A stretch of 10,489 nt of DNA from JANRKT01 sp033763355 (GTDB lineage: Bacteria; Bacteroidota; Bacteroidia; Chitinophagales; Chitinophagaceae): NCBI GenBank assembly GCA_033763355.1, contig JANRKT010000378.1, positions 1-10,489 on the forward strand. The letters run 5' to 3'. A model generated the notes under the pieces. That model saw only the letters and a program-made list of their open reading frames with translations. It was not told the DNA's origin and did not search any database. Shown in pieces: positions 1-6,488 of the stretch (position 1 is its first letter; each line of letters begins with the position of its first letter). The translations under genes and the position numbers were made by a program.

Positions 1-417
1 CCGCCTGCAGTATTGAACTGCATGAGGTGATGCCACTTACCGGAATGTAACCCTGTTTGAAAACATCTATTATAGGCAGTGGCATTTTGCGTTATTGCAA
101 TCTGGTTTTTAATTGGGAAATCTATGTGAACCCTATGATTCTATTGTGCCTCCTATGTGGTAAAGTTTCGGCATATAGAAACATAAGCACATAAATGTCA
201 TTTAGTGTTTTAATAGCACTAAAAATCTATTACTGATAGCCTCTGCTAATACATTTTTAAGTTGTACTGGCGAAGTTTTTTATTTGAACATCGCTCTTAT
301 TTGAGATTACCGAATAAATTTACCTCCCCGCATACATCTCATATAAGCTCTACCGCCAATAGAAAATATCACCAGCCTGTTAATTTGCGTTATATTTAAG
401 CTTTAAAATTTTTAACC
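1..417. other. Gene-poor leader region upstream of the VOC gene
   Basis: No open frame here is long or distinctive enough to call a gene. One plus-strand frame is open from base 3 to a TAA at 48-50, but 15 codons is too short to tell the tail of an upstream gene from chance. The stretch is AT-rich. It contains two overlapping inverted repeats around 201-232 (listed separately) and a small symmetric AT element just before the start codon at 418. No tRNA-like cloverleaf and no GC-rich terminator hairpin was seen. The region presumably contains the promoter of the VOC gene. I could not find a clean pair of Bacteroidota-type -33 (TTTG) and -7 (TAnnTTTG) boxes; the nearest -7 resemblance is TATATTTA at 391-398, without a matching upstream box. 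Confidence 0.6.
201..232. repeat. Two overlapping, mutually exclusive inverted repeats
   Basis: TTTAGTG at 201-207 is the exact reverse complement of CACTAAA at 217-223 (7-bp arms, 9-base spacer). TAATAG at 211-216 is the exact reverse complement of CTATTA at 227-232 (6-bp arms, 10-base spacer). The two would-be hairpins share bases, so only one could form at a time. Both are AT-rich and weak, and lie about 190 bases before the nearest start codon. They could be an operator, part of a leader, or chance in AT-rich DNA. Confidence 0.25.
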
Positions 418-861
418 ATGGCAACGGTAAACGTTTATCTCACCTTCAATGGCAACTGTGAAGAGGCATTCAATTTTTATAAATCTGTTTTCGGCGGCGA
501 GTTTCCTTATATCGGCCGCTTCAGCGAAATGCCCCCGCAGCCTGGCCAGCCTCCTATGCCTGCTGAAATGGCCAAGGGTATCATGCATGTGTCTCTTCCC
601 ATCAGTAAAGAGACGATGATTATGGGCAGTGATACCGGTGGAGAATGGGCTGCTGACTATAAGCAGGGAAATAATTTTTCTATTTCTATCAATGCAGGTT
701 CAAAAGAAGAAGCGGATAAACTGTTCGATGGCTTATCAGCTGGTGGCGCCGTTACCATGCCGATGAACAACACTTTCTGGGGCGCCTACTTCGGCATGTT
801 TACCGATAAGTTTGGCATAAACTGGATGGTGAATTTTGATATGCAGCCGCAGCAGAAATAA
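418..861 (+). CDS. VOC-family (PhnB-like) protein, glyoxalase fold
   Basis: A 147-aa cytoplasmic protein of the vicinal oxygen chelate superfamily, nearest to the PhnB-like group also labelled '3-demethylubiquinone-9 3-methyltransferase-like'. The sequence opens with the typical first beta strand and helix (VYLTFNGNCEEAFNFYKSVF, residues 6-25) followed by GGEF. A second half-module starts near residue 86 (NFSISINAGSKEEADKLFDGL) and ends in the characteristic FGMFTDKFGINWMVNF (125-140). His57 in IMHVSLPI is a candidate metal or substrate ligand. The length matches the family. Members have diverse or unknown activities (isomerases, dioxygenase-like or resistance proteins), so no reaction can be assigned. 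The start has no Shine-Dalgarno, as usual in this phylum. It is a single gene converging on the glycosylase-like gene with only 5 bases between stop codons, so 3' ends may overlap on opposite strands. Confidence 0.93.
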   Translation: MATVNVYLTFNGNCEEAFNFYKSVFGGEFPYIGRFSEMPPQPGQPPMPAEMAKGIMHVSLPISKETMIMGSDTGGEWAADYKQGNNFSISINAGSKEEADKLFDGLSAGGAVTMPMNNTFWGAYFGMFTDKFGINWMVNFDMQPQQK

Positions 862-866
862 GCATA

Positions 867-1439
867 CTATTTCAGCAGTGCCTTTATTTTTTTTTGTAGC
901 AGGGGAACCGCCTCCTTCTCAAACCACTTATTCTTCACCAGCCAGAAACGGTTGCGGGGTGAGGGATGCGGTAATACAAAATATTCAGGCAGATATTTCT
1001 TCAATGCCTTTACTGTTTCAGTCAGATTTTCTCCTGCTTTTTTACCGAGATAATAGTTTTGAGAATATTGACCAATTAATATGATCAATTGCACTTTCTT
1101 CATTGATTTCAATAAAAGCTCGTGCCATTGTGGTGCACATTCAGGCCGTGGTGGCGCATCACCGGATGTTCCTTTACCCGGATAACAAAAACCCATCGGC
1201 ACTAATGCAATTTTATTCGGGTTATAAAATATTTCTTCTGATACACCCAGCCATTCTCTTAATTTTTTACCGCTGGCATCATCCCAGGGTTTGCCGCTTT
1301 GCTGCACTTTCAGTCCCGGTGCCTGTCCAATGATGACAATTCTTGCCTCTGGCCCTGCCTGCAATACCGGCCGCGGTGCAAAGGGCAAATGCTTTTTGCA
1401 GATGGTGCATTGGGAAATTTCGGTGAGCAGTTTTTTCAT
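867..1439 (-). CDS. Uracil-DNA glycosylase superfamily protein with four-cysteine (Fe-S type) pattern
   Basis: A 190-aa protein of the uracil-DNA glycosylase superfamily, predicted to remove damaged or deaminated bases from DNA. Visible motifs, numbered from the chosen start: CxxC at Cys11/Cys14; the active-site loop GQAPG at 38-42 followed by PWDD (51-54); MGFCYPG with Cys85; PPRPEC ending at Cys101; and HPSPRN at 158-163, the position of the DNA-contacting His loop. Family-4 glycosylases bind a 4Fe-4S cluster through an N-terminal CxxC plus two cysteines about 16 apart; Cys85 and Cys101 fit that spacing. GQAPG differs from the usual GEGPG/GEAPG of family 4, so this belongs to a divergent bacterial subgroup whose substrate I cannot assign. 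The frame is open to an ATG at 1572-1574, adding 45 residues. I chose the internal ATG at 1437-1439 because it gives the family's usual N-terminus (MKKLLTEISQC) and length. A nine-base poly-A run (coding strand) sits close to the 3' end. Confidence 0.92.
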   Translation of the reverse strand: MKKLLTEISQCTICKKHLPFAPRPVLQAGPEARIVIIGQAPGLKVQQSGKPWDDASGKKLREWLGVSEEIFYNPNKIALVPMGFCYPGKGTSGDAPPRPECAPQWHELLLKSMKKVQLIILIGQYSQNYYLGKKAGENLTETVKALKKYLPEYFVLPHPSPRNRFWLVKNKWFEKEAVPLLQKKIKALLK

Positions 1440-1623
1440 TAATAAACTATTAAGCCTTTGCAGGAATAATTGTACTGAGTTCCACATCTCTCTCTCTTTG
1501 CTCCTCAGTTTTATTGAACCTGAAAATTGTGTACTGTATTTACCCGCCATTAGCTTCTGAAGCCGCTTCTTCATACCAAAACTTAAGTTACAGTCTCCGC
1601 TTCATGATATAGCTTTTATAATT

Positions 1624-1631
1624 CAAACTTA
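1624..1631 (-). promoter_or_regulatory. Candidate -7 promoter box for the glycosylase gene
   Basis: The minus strand reads TAAGTTTG, which fits the Bacteroidota sigma-ABfr -7 consensus TAnnTTTG exactly. The expected TTTG-type -33 box about 20 bases upstream is weak (GTTA-like, inside the 1645-1656 inverted repeat). Transcription from here would leave a leader of about 180 bases before the chosen start at 1439, or about 45 bases before the upstream ATG at 1574. The long leader is a point in favour of the longer start. Confidence 0.3.
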
Positions 1632-1644
1632 CAAAACACTTACC

Positions 1645-1656
1645 GGTTAGTTAACC
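1645..1656. repeat. Short inverted repeat GGTTA-GT-TAACC
   Basis: Perfect 5-bp arms with a 2-base spacer. It lies where the -33 region of the minus-strand candidate promoter at 1624-1631 would be, so it could be an operator. It is short enough to arise by chance. Confidence 0.2.
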
Positions 1657-1674
1657 CCGTTTGATCCGGCTTAA

Positions 1675-1690
1675 AACATACATATATGTT
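1675..1690. repeat. Short inverted repeat AACATA-CATA-TATGTT
   Basis: Perfect 6-bp arms with a 4-base spacer in the divergent intergenic region, about 60 bases before the membrane-protein start. It is AT-rich with no U-tract after it, so it is not a terminator. It could be a regulator-binding site or chance. Confidence 0.22.
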
Positions 1691-1751
1691 CTTTTTGTTT
1701 GAATAAATCACAAAGCCACTTAAAAATCACCCGGGTTGTTTATTTTTAGGC

Positions 1752-2264
1752 ATGAATTCTACAAAACTTCAACCTCCCTACCAGAACTTTGCTGAATATA
1801 TCCGCTCAGTAAAATTTGTTCAGAATGCTTTTATCGCCGGTGCCGGGTTGTTTGGGTTAATTACCATTTTTATAGTAGAAGTAATGAAGAGCACCGGGGA
1901 TTTTGACCATCTTGGCCAGGTATTGTTCATTATCGCTTTAACCTTAACTGTGCTTACATTTATTGCCCGCAAAGCGCTTTTTCCAATACAGGTGAATATA
2001 CTGGGATCAAAAGCGCCGCTCCGCCGCAAATTAGATGTTTACAAAGCGGCTGTAATGGTGCAGCTTGCATTAATTGAAGCCCCGGCCCTGTTTTGCATTA
2101 TTGTTTACCTGCTTTCCGGCAACAGACTTGTGCTATTGCTGTGGCTGTTTCAATTGTACCAGTTATTTACTACCAGGATTACACCGGAAGCAGTTTCTTC
2201 AACATTGCCGCTAAGCACTGCAGAAAAGATGAAAATTGATAACCCTGAAATGGGTATAGATTAA
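1752..2264 (+). CDS. Small membrane protein with four predicted helices, function unknown
   Basis: A 170-aa integral membrane protein that I do not recognise beyond resembling small uncharacterised inner-membrane proteins common in Bacteroidota. Hydrophobic segments suitable as transmembrane helices lie at about residues 25-44, 54-72, 99-121 and 125-141. A short polar loop (SKAPLRRKLDVYK, 86-98) between helices 2 and 3 carries most of the positive charge, suggesting that side faces the cytoplasm. There is no cleavable signal peptide and no enzymatic motif. The C-terminal tail of about 30 residues is polar. The gene stands alone, converging on the response-regulator gene with a 29-base gap holding no recognisable terminator. 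The start ATG is preceded by an AT-rich stretch rather than a Shine-Dalgarno, and no alternative upstream start in frame is better. Confidence 0.85.
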   Translation: MNSTKLQPPYQNFAEYIRSVKFVQNAFIAGAGLFGLITIFIVEVMKSTGDFDHLGQVLFIIALTLTVLTFIARKALFPIQVNILGSKAPLRRKLDVYKAAVMVQLALIEAPALFCIIVYLLSGNRLVLLLWLFQLYQLFTTRITPEAVSSTLPLSTAEKMKIDNPEMGID

Positions 2265-2293
2265 ATATGTTTAGAATTCAGGAAATTGTTTTA

Positions 2294-2917
2294 TCAGATC
2301 ATCCGGTGTTCAACCGCAAACCTGATAAGCATTGCAGTATTTTTTACTTCCAGCTTGGCTAATAAATTCTTGCGGTGACTGTCTACTGTAAAAGGGCTCA
2401 AAAATAATCGTTCAGCAATCTGGGGATTAGTATAGCCTTCTGCGATTAATGAAAGTATCTCTTTTTCCCTGTTGCTTAATACAGGCAGTTCAACTTTTAA
2501 TGACCGCTGATACTCATTAAGTGCTTGTCCTGCTTCTCCGCTGAAATAAATATCACCCGCATATACTGCATGTATCGCTTCAAGAAGTTCTTCTTTTGCC
2601 GCATTTTTTAAGATATATCCCGAAGCCCCGTTTTCCATCATTTTCTTTATATACAATCCCTGGTTAAAAGTGCTCAGGCCAAGAATCATAACACCCGGGT
2701 ATTTCTCTTTCATGGAGGCGCACAATTCTACCCCGCTTGTATCAGGCAGGCTGATGTCCATCAGTACAACATGAGCAGTATTACTTACAAAAAATCCCAG
2801 GCAGGATTGGGCATTCGAGGCATGACCTGCCCATTCGATACCCTTTTCATTTTGCAGCAACGAATGAATACCTTCAATAACAACGGGGTGATCATCAACA
2901 ATAAATACCCTGATCAT
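2294..2917 (-). CDS. LuxR/NarL-family response regulator
   Basis: A 207-aa transcription regulator acting in the cytoplasm after phosphorylation by a partner kinase. The receiver domain (about 1-120) has the acidic pair Asp8/Asp9, phospho-acceptor Asp54 (VVLMDISLPD), switch Ser82 in GLS and the conserved Lys104 in YILKN. The C-terminal LuxR-type helix-turn-helix (about 145-207) begins at LSNREKEILSLIAEGYTNPQIA and contains the recognition-helix stretch SPFTVDSHRKNLLAKL. All key residues are present and the length is normal, so it should be functional. It lies three bases downstream of the sensor kinase gene on the same strand, so the two are very probably a cognate, co-transcribed pair. Its targets are unknown. 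The divergent OmpA operon beyond the kinase gene is a reasonable candidate by position only. NarL-type regulators usually bind short inverted or direct repeats, some of which occur in that control region. Confidence 0.95.
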   Translation of the reverse strand: MIRVFIVDDHPVVIEGIHSLLQNEKGIEWAGHASNAQSCLGFFVSNTAHVVLMDISLPDTSGVELCASMKEKYPGVMILGLSTFNQGLYIKKMMENGASGYILKNAAKEELLEAIHAVYAGDIYFSGEAGQALNEYQRSLKVELPVLSNREKEILSLIAEGYTNPQIAERLFLSPFTVDSHRKNLLAKLEVKNTAMLIRFAVEHRMI

Positions 2918-2920
2918 ACA

Positions 2921-4912
2921 TTATATATTGAATTCAATATTTACCAGCGTACCCTTGCCGGCCTCTGAGTGAACATCCAGTTGTCCACGCAGGTAATCAA
3001 CTCTTGAGCGGATACTGGTCCACCCTGCACCTTTTCCGGTTTCTATTATCTCAGTATTGAACCCCCTTCCGTTATCTTCCACAACAATATTCAGTCTTTT
3101 TTCTTCTTTTACCAATTGCACCAGAGCCTCTGTTGCAGCAGCATGTTTTAAAGTATTATTCAGCAGCTCCTGTATAATACGATAAATTATTATCTCATTT
3201 GAATTATCAAGTCTCTTTTCCATTCCAAATGACTGGTAGTTTATTGCTATAAGCCCTGTTGCATTTATGGAATTACAATAATCCTTCAGGGCTTCATCCA
3301 GGCCGAATTTTACAAGCATTTCCGGCATCATGTTATGAGCTACACGTCTAAGTTCCCTGATGGACGTATCAAGCATATCAAGCGATCGCTCAAATACGGT
3401 CATATTATCCGGTGTCACTATGAAATTACTTTTCATATTGCTTAAAGAAAATTTTACGCCTGATAATAAACCACCAAGTCCGTCATGCAGGTCTTTGGCC
3501 AACCGGCTTCTTTCTTCTTCCTGCCCTTTCAGCAGAGAATCAACAGCCACCAGTTGTCTGTCTTTTTCCAGTTCACGGATACGTTGCTGATGCAATTCGC
3601 CCTGCTGTTTTACCAATTGCTGGCGATGACGAAGGTTACGGTAAACGAGAAAACCAAAGAGCATCAGCACGGCCACAAAACTGATGAGGAAATAATTAAG
3701 TGTTGATTTTTGCCTTATTAACAGAGACTGTATCTGCTTGTCTTTTTGCAATTGCTCTATCTGGTTACCTTTTTTCTCAGCAGCAAATTCTTCGTTCATC
3801 AGCATTATACGGTACTGGTTTTGCTCCCTCACCAAACTATCAGCAAATGCAGCCTGTTTTTTTTTGTACTGATATGCATTCCTGTAGTTCCCTTTTGCCT
3901 CTTCCAGCTCACTTAAATAAGACAGCGTTGATAATACCTTGGGTTTGTAATTATAACGGGTAGCTACATTCAATGAATTCTGAAAATAATAATCAGCACT
4001 GTCAAATTGGTTCAACCGGAGATAGTCTTTTCCGATTTCAAGCGACTCATCAGCAAGATAATAGGGGTCATCCCATTTTAAAGCGTAATAATAAGCAAGC
4101 TTGTGGTGTTTGACAGCAAGATGGGTTTTTTTTTGATAAAAGTAATATTCCCCATAGGCATGGTTATGGTAAATCAGGTCCAGCGATGTCTGGGAATAGT
4201 TCAGCAAAGAATCAGTTTTACTTAAATAAATTAACCCGTCTCCCGGTCTTTGGGTTTTGAAACAGATGGTTGCCAAACGGGCACAGGTGTGTACGTTTTG
4301 GGATTTATTTGAAGAATCATGTATATAAGTAAATGCTTTATACATGTGTTCATAACTCTTGCCCCATTCACCCATATCGCTGAAGACAAAAGCAAGGTTA
4401 AAATAGACTGTCTCCATCCTGGCAGAATCCCTCAGTTTCTCGTACTCATTTATTGACTTCAGGTAATACTTCTGCGCACTTTCCCATTCATTAATCAATG
4501 AAAGTATCCCGCCCATATTGTTGTAAACAGCTGCTAACCCGCCTGTCTGTACATCGCCCCCGATAAGGCTATACTGCTCCGCTGCCATATTATAATTTCG
4601 TATTGCCGAAGGATAATCACCATGACTGAACCCCAGGTTGCCAATTGCCAAAAAAGCATCGGCTGCTATCAGCGTGTAATTATTTTTTTGGGCCAGCACC
4701 AGCACCGAGTCATAAACCCTTCGTGAAACTTTATGATCCAGGTATTCCTGGGTATAGCCAACCTGAAGTAATATTCTGCATTTTACCGAATCATTTTTTG
4801 CAACCTCCAATAACTTTCTCAGGCTGTCTACTTTATTCTGCTGGGAGAATAACTGAAGATTAAAAATAAACCCAATCAACAGACAAGCAAAGCAGCAGGT
4901 AATAGATCTCAT
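2921..4912 (-). CDS. TPR-containing sensor histidine kinase (HisKA_3 / HATPase_c)
   Basis: A 663-aa membrane sensor kinase. Residues 1-23 form a signal peptide ending before Gln-Gln. A large extracytoplasmic region of TPR-like helical repeats follows (about 80-360; helix pairs such as AAVYNNMGGILSLINEWESA and METVYFNLAFVFSDMGEWGK). A coiled stretch (362-400) leads to one transmembrane helix (404-424), then a cytoplasmic coiled linker (425-465). The HisKA_3 dimerisation domain carries the phospho-acceptor His476 in EERSRLAKDLHDGLGG. The ATPase domain has the N box ELLNNTLKHA (582-591), G1 box DNGRGF (613-618) and G2-like GKGAGW (626-631), where the usual GLGL is replaced by the GAGW/GNGW variant common in this phylum. 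All catalytic boxes are intact. The TPR domain probably senses a peptide or protein in the periplasm; the signal is unknown. The coding strand has two runs of nine A (3857-3865 and 4126-4134). The partner regulator follows immediately. Confidence 0.95.
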   Translation of the reverse strand: MRSITCCFACLLIGFIFNLQLFSQQNKVDSLRKLLEVAKNDSVKCRILLQVGYTQEYLDHKVSRRVYDSVLVLAQKNNYTLIAADAFLAIGNLGFSHGDYPSAIRNYNMAAEQYSLIGGDVQTGGLAAVYNNMGGILSLINEWESAQKYYLKSINEYEKLRDSARMETVYFNLAFVFSDMGEWGKSYEHMYKAFTYIHDSSNKSQNVHTCARLATICFKTQRPGDGLIYLSKTDSLLNYSQTSLDLIYHNHAYGEYYFYQKKTHLAVKHHKLAYYYALKWDDPYYLADESLEIGKDYLRLNQFDSADYYFQNSLNVATRYNYKPKVLSTLSYLSELEEAKGNYRNAYQYKKKQAAFADSLVREQNQYRIMLMNEEFAAEKKGNQIEQLQKDKQIQSLLIRQKSTLNYFLISFVAVLMLFGFLVYRNLRHRQQLVKQQGELHQQRIRELEKDRQLVAVDSLLKGQEEERSRLAKDLHDGLGGLLSGVKFSLSNMKSNFIVTPDNMTVFERSLDMLDTSIRELRRVAHNMMPEMLVKFGLDEALKDYCNSINATGLIAINYQSFGMEKRLDNSNEIIIYRIIQELLNNTLKHAAATEALVQLVKEEKRLNIVVEDNGRGFNTEIIETGKGAGWTSIRSRVDYLRGQLDVHSEAGKGTLVNIEFNI

Positions 4913-4986
4913 AAATGAATTGTCTATAAATACATATAAAGGTTGTTATTCTCCTGCACAAAATCAAAAAACCAAGTTCAAAATAC

Positions 4987-5038
4987 CTGTTTCAGGTGAT
5001 TTTTACAGTACCCGGCAAGAATCACTGTTTCGGGTGAT
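4987..5038. repeat. 14-bp direct repeat, possible regulator-binding sites
   Basis: CTGTTTCAGGTGAT at 4987-5000 recurs as CTGTTTCGGGTGAT at 5025-5038 (13 of 14 identical), 38 bases start to start. Each copy also has internal dyad symmetry: ACCTG-TTT-CAGGT at 4985-4997, and ATCAC with GTGAT flanking the second at 5021-5025/5034-5038. The 38-base period is close to, but not exactly, a whole number of helical turns. This looks like paired operator sites upstream of the divergent genes; the binding protein is unknown, with the adjacent NarL-type regulator one candidate. Confidence 0.45.
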
Positions 5039-5108
5039 GCAACCAATTGTAGTGCTCATTTACCTTTAAGTATTGAATTTATCCGGCAAAGAAAGAATGG
5101 CTGTAACA

Positions 5109-5132
5109 GGTAATAACTCTTATGTTATTACC
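5109..5132. repeat. 9-bp perfect inverted repeat upstream of the OmpA operon
   Basis: GGTAATAAC (5109-5117) and GTTATTACC (5124-5132) are exact reverse complements separated by TCTTAT. There is no T-tract after it, so it is not an intrinsic terminator. It sits about 85 bases before the OmpA start codon and overlaps the place of the -33 box belonging to the -7 candidate at 5148-5155, consistent with an operator. A hairpin in an mRNA leader is the alternative. Confidence 0.5.
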
Positions 5133-5147
5133 CCCGCCTGGTACAAA

Positions 5148-5155
5148 TAACTTTT
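5148..5155 (+). promoter_or_regulatory. Candidate -7 promoter box for the OmpA operon
   Basis: TAACTTTT matches the Bacteroidota -7 consensus TAnnTTTG at five of its six fixed positions. The -33 region falls at about 5124-5127 (GTTA, a poor match to TTTG), inside the inverted repeat at 5109-5132. If it is used, transcription starts about 55 bases before the ATG at 5218. Confidence 0.25.
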
Positions 5156-5217
5156 TGAAATTTCAGTACTCCCCGTTAGTAATTCCCGGCCCATCATTCA
5201 CCATTAAACTTCTTTAT

Positions 5218-6471
5218 ATGAAAAAGGCGCTTCTCCTTGCTATGATGTTCTCAATTGCTTATTTTTCAAATGCCCAGATAGGGAACGTGCTCAAAAAAGC
5301 AAAACAAAAGGCAGAGTCAAAAGCCAATGAAAAAGTTGACAAGACAATTGATAAACCCGGAACCGAAACAGAAAAGAAGACATCCCCAAACAATGACGCG
5401 GCGGGTACAACAAAACCACAGGCTGACACAGCGAAAACTGAACCTGCTTCCATCAAAGTCTACAGCAAATATGATTTTGTACCAGGAGAAAAAATTGTAG
5501 TATTTGAAGATTTTATGCAGGATGCCATTGGCGATTTTCCGGCTAAATGGAATACAAATGCCTCTGGTGAAGTGGTGACGATTGATGGAAATCCGGGTCA
5601 TTGGTTTATGATGCACAGGGCCGGTACTTTTATGCCCGAGTTCATTGACAGCCTCCAGGATAATTTTACTTTTGAGTTCGACCTGATCGCAATCCATGGA
5701 AACAAAACAGGCGGCTGGCCATCTTTCCATACAGCCATTGCCGAACTCTCAGACCGGGATAAGCCCCAACACTGGCAAACAGCAAGCAACCATTTTTATT
5801 TCTCTGTGTATGCTGGTAACAGTACAGATGGTTCAATAAGCTCTGCAAGAAGAAAAAATGAAAGTTCAGAAGCATCCGAGCAAATAATTACAAAACAATT
5901 TGCAGACAAAAGCAAACCCGTTCATATTTCTATGTGGCGGCAAAAAGAACGTTTGCGTATTTATTTCAACGAAGAAAAAGTTTTGGATATACCCAGGGCT
6001 TTGGCAAGTAACGCAAAATTCAACAGCATACTTTATTTTATTCCTTCTGTGGATGAAGATAACCGCTATTGCGTAAACAATCTTCGTCTTGCTGTTGGCG
6101 CCCCGGATGCCCGTAAAAAAATACTCGAACAAAACAAATGGGTCACTCACGGAATTTTATTTGATGTAAACAGCGCCAATATTAAACCTGAATCGTACGG
6201 CACATTGAAAGAAATGGCAAATGTGTTGAAGGAATACACTGATCTGAAAGTAAAAATAGTTGGCCATACTGATGCGGATGGAAAAGACGGAGACAACCTT
6301 GATCTCTCCAAAAGAAGGGCTGCTTCTGTAAAAACAGCATTGGCAAAAGAATTCGGAATTAACGAAAACCGCATGGAAACGGATGGCAAAGGTGAAAGCG
6401 AACCGATAGATAAGAATGATAATCCCGCGGGGAAAGCGAATAACCGCAGGGTGGAGTTTATCAAACTATAA
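5218..6471 (+). CDS. OmpA-family peptidoglycan-binding envelope protein with central beta-sandwich-like domain
   Basis: A 417-aa exported protein from the chosen start. A classic signal peptide (residues 1-19, ending FSNA before Gln20) fixes the start at 5218; the same frame reaches an earlier ATG at 5122, but that puts a non-signal leader in front. After cleavage comes a Lys-rich, Thr/Pro-rich helical and low-complexity stretch (about 21-78). The central domain (about 85-295) begins YDFVPGEKIVVFEDF and GDFPAKWNT and resembles concanavalin/LamG-like sandwiches found in many Bacteroidota OmpA proteins. The C-terminal OmpA domain (about 308-417) carries GHTDADG, with Asp352, Asn360 and Arg367 aligned to the residues that bind diaminopimelate in peptidoglycan, and ends NNRRVEFIKL. 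There is no beta-barrel, so it is probably periplasmic or outer-membrane-associated, tethering a complex to the cell wall. It is the first gene of the operon, 17 bases before the TPR gene. Confidence 0.93.
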   Translation: MKKALLLAMMFSIAYFSNAQIGNVLKKAKQKAESKANEKVDKTIDKPGTETEKKTSPNNDAAGTTKPQADTAKTEPASIKVYSKYDFVPGEKIVVFEDFMQDAIGDFPAKWNTNASGEVVTIDGNPGHWFMMHRAGTFMPEFIDSLQDNFTFEFDLIAIHGNKTGGWPSFHTAIAELSDRDKPQHWQTASNHFYFSVYAGNSTDGSISSARRKNESSEASEQIITKQFADKSKPVHISMWRQKERLRIYFNEEKVLDIPRALASNAKFNSILYFIPSVDEDNRYCVNNLRLAVGAPDARKKILEQNKWVTHGILFDVNSANIKPESYGTLKEMANVLKEYTDLKVKIVGHTDADGKDGDNLDLSKRRAASVKTALAKEFGINENRMETDGKGESEPIDKNDNPAGKANNRRVEFIKL

Positions 6472-6488
6472 CCCTTAAAATTTCAATC

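Larger units (their letters stand above)
1440..1751. other. Divergent intergenic region between glycosylase and membrane-protein genes
   Basis: No separate gene is supported here. The part up to 1574 is open in the glycosylase frame and would be an N-terminal extension if the upstream ATG were used. The remainder should contain divergent promoters. On the minus strand, 1624-1631 reads TAAGTTTG, a perfect match to the Bacteroidota -7 box. On the plus strand no good box pair was found before 1752. Two short inverted repeats occur: GGTTA-GT-TAACC at 1645-1656 and AACATA-CATA-TATGTT at 1675-1690. Confidence 0.5.
4913..5217. promoter_or_regulatory. Divergent control region between the two-component system and the OmpA operon
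   Basis: A 305-base gene-free region that must carry the promoters for the minus-strand kinase/regulator pair and the plus-strand envelope operon. It is unusually rich in ordered repeats: a 14-bp direct repeat with one mismatch (4987-5000 and 5025-5038) and a 9-bp perfect inverted repeat (5109-5132), both listed separately. A frame continuous with the OmpA gene is open from an ATG at 5122, but that ATG lies inside the inverted repeat and would put 32 residues before a perfect signal peptide, so it is treated as untranslated. I saw no confident promoter for the kinase gene. Confidence 0.6.

Noticed and set aside
3..50. Possible tail of an upstream plus-strand gene ending in TAA at 48-50
   Set aside because: Only 15 open codons with no recognisable motif; roughly even odds of occurring by chance.
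836..1084. Plus-strand frame overlapping the VOC stop and the glycosylase gene
   Set aside because: It is antisense to the conserved C-terminus of the glycosylase-like protein; no independent support.
2265..2293. Intrinsic terminator between the convergent membrane-protein and response-regulator genes
   Set aside because: The 29-base gap has no GC-rich stem followed by a T-tract on either strand.
2294..4912. Hybrid or type IX secretion-linked regulator
   Set aside because: The pair is a standard HisKA_3 kinase and NarL-type regulator; no PorX/PorY or hybrid two-component features are visible.
5122..5217. Longer N-terminus for the OmpA-family protein starting at the ATG at 5122
   Set aside because: That ATG overlaps the loop and arm of a perfect inverted repeat, and the added 32 residues precede a textbook signal peptide starting at 5218.
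5317..5730. 137-codon minus-strand open frame opposite the OmpA gene
   Set aside because: Antisense shadow of a clearly coding gene; Cys/Phe-rich low-quality translation without a domain.
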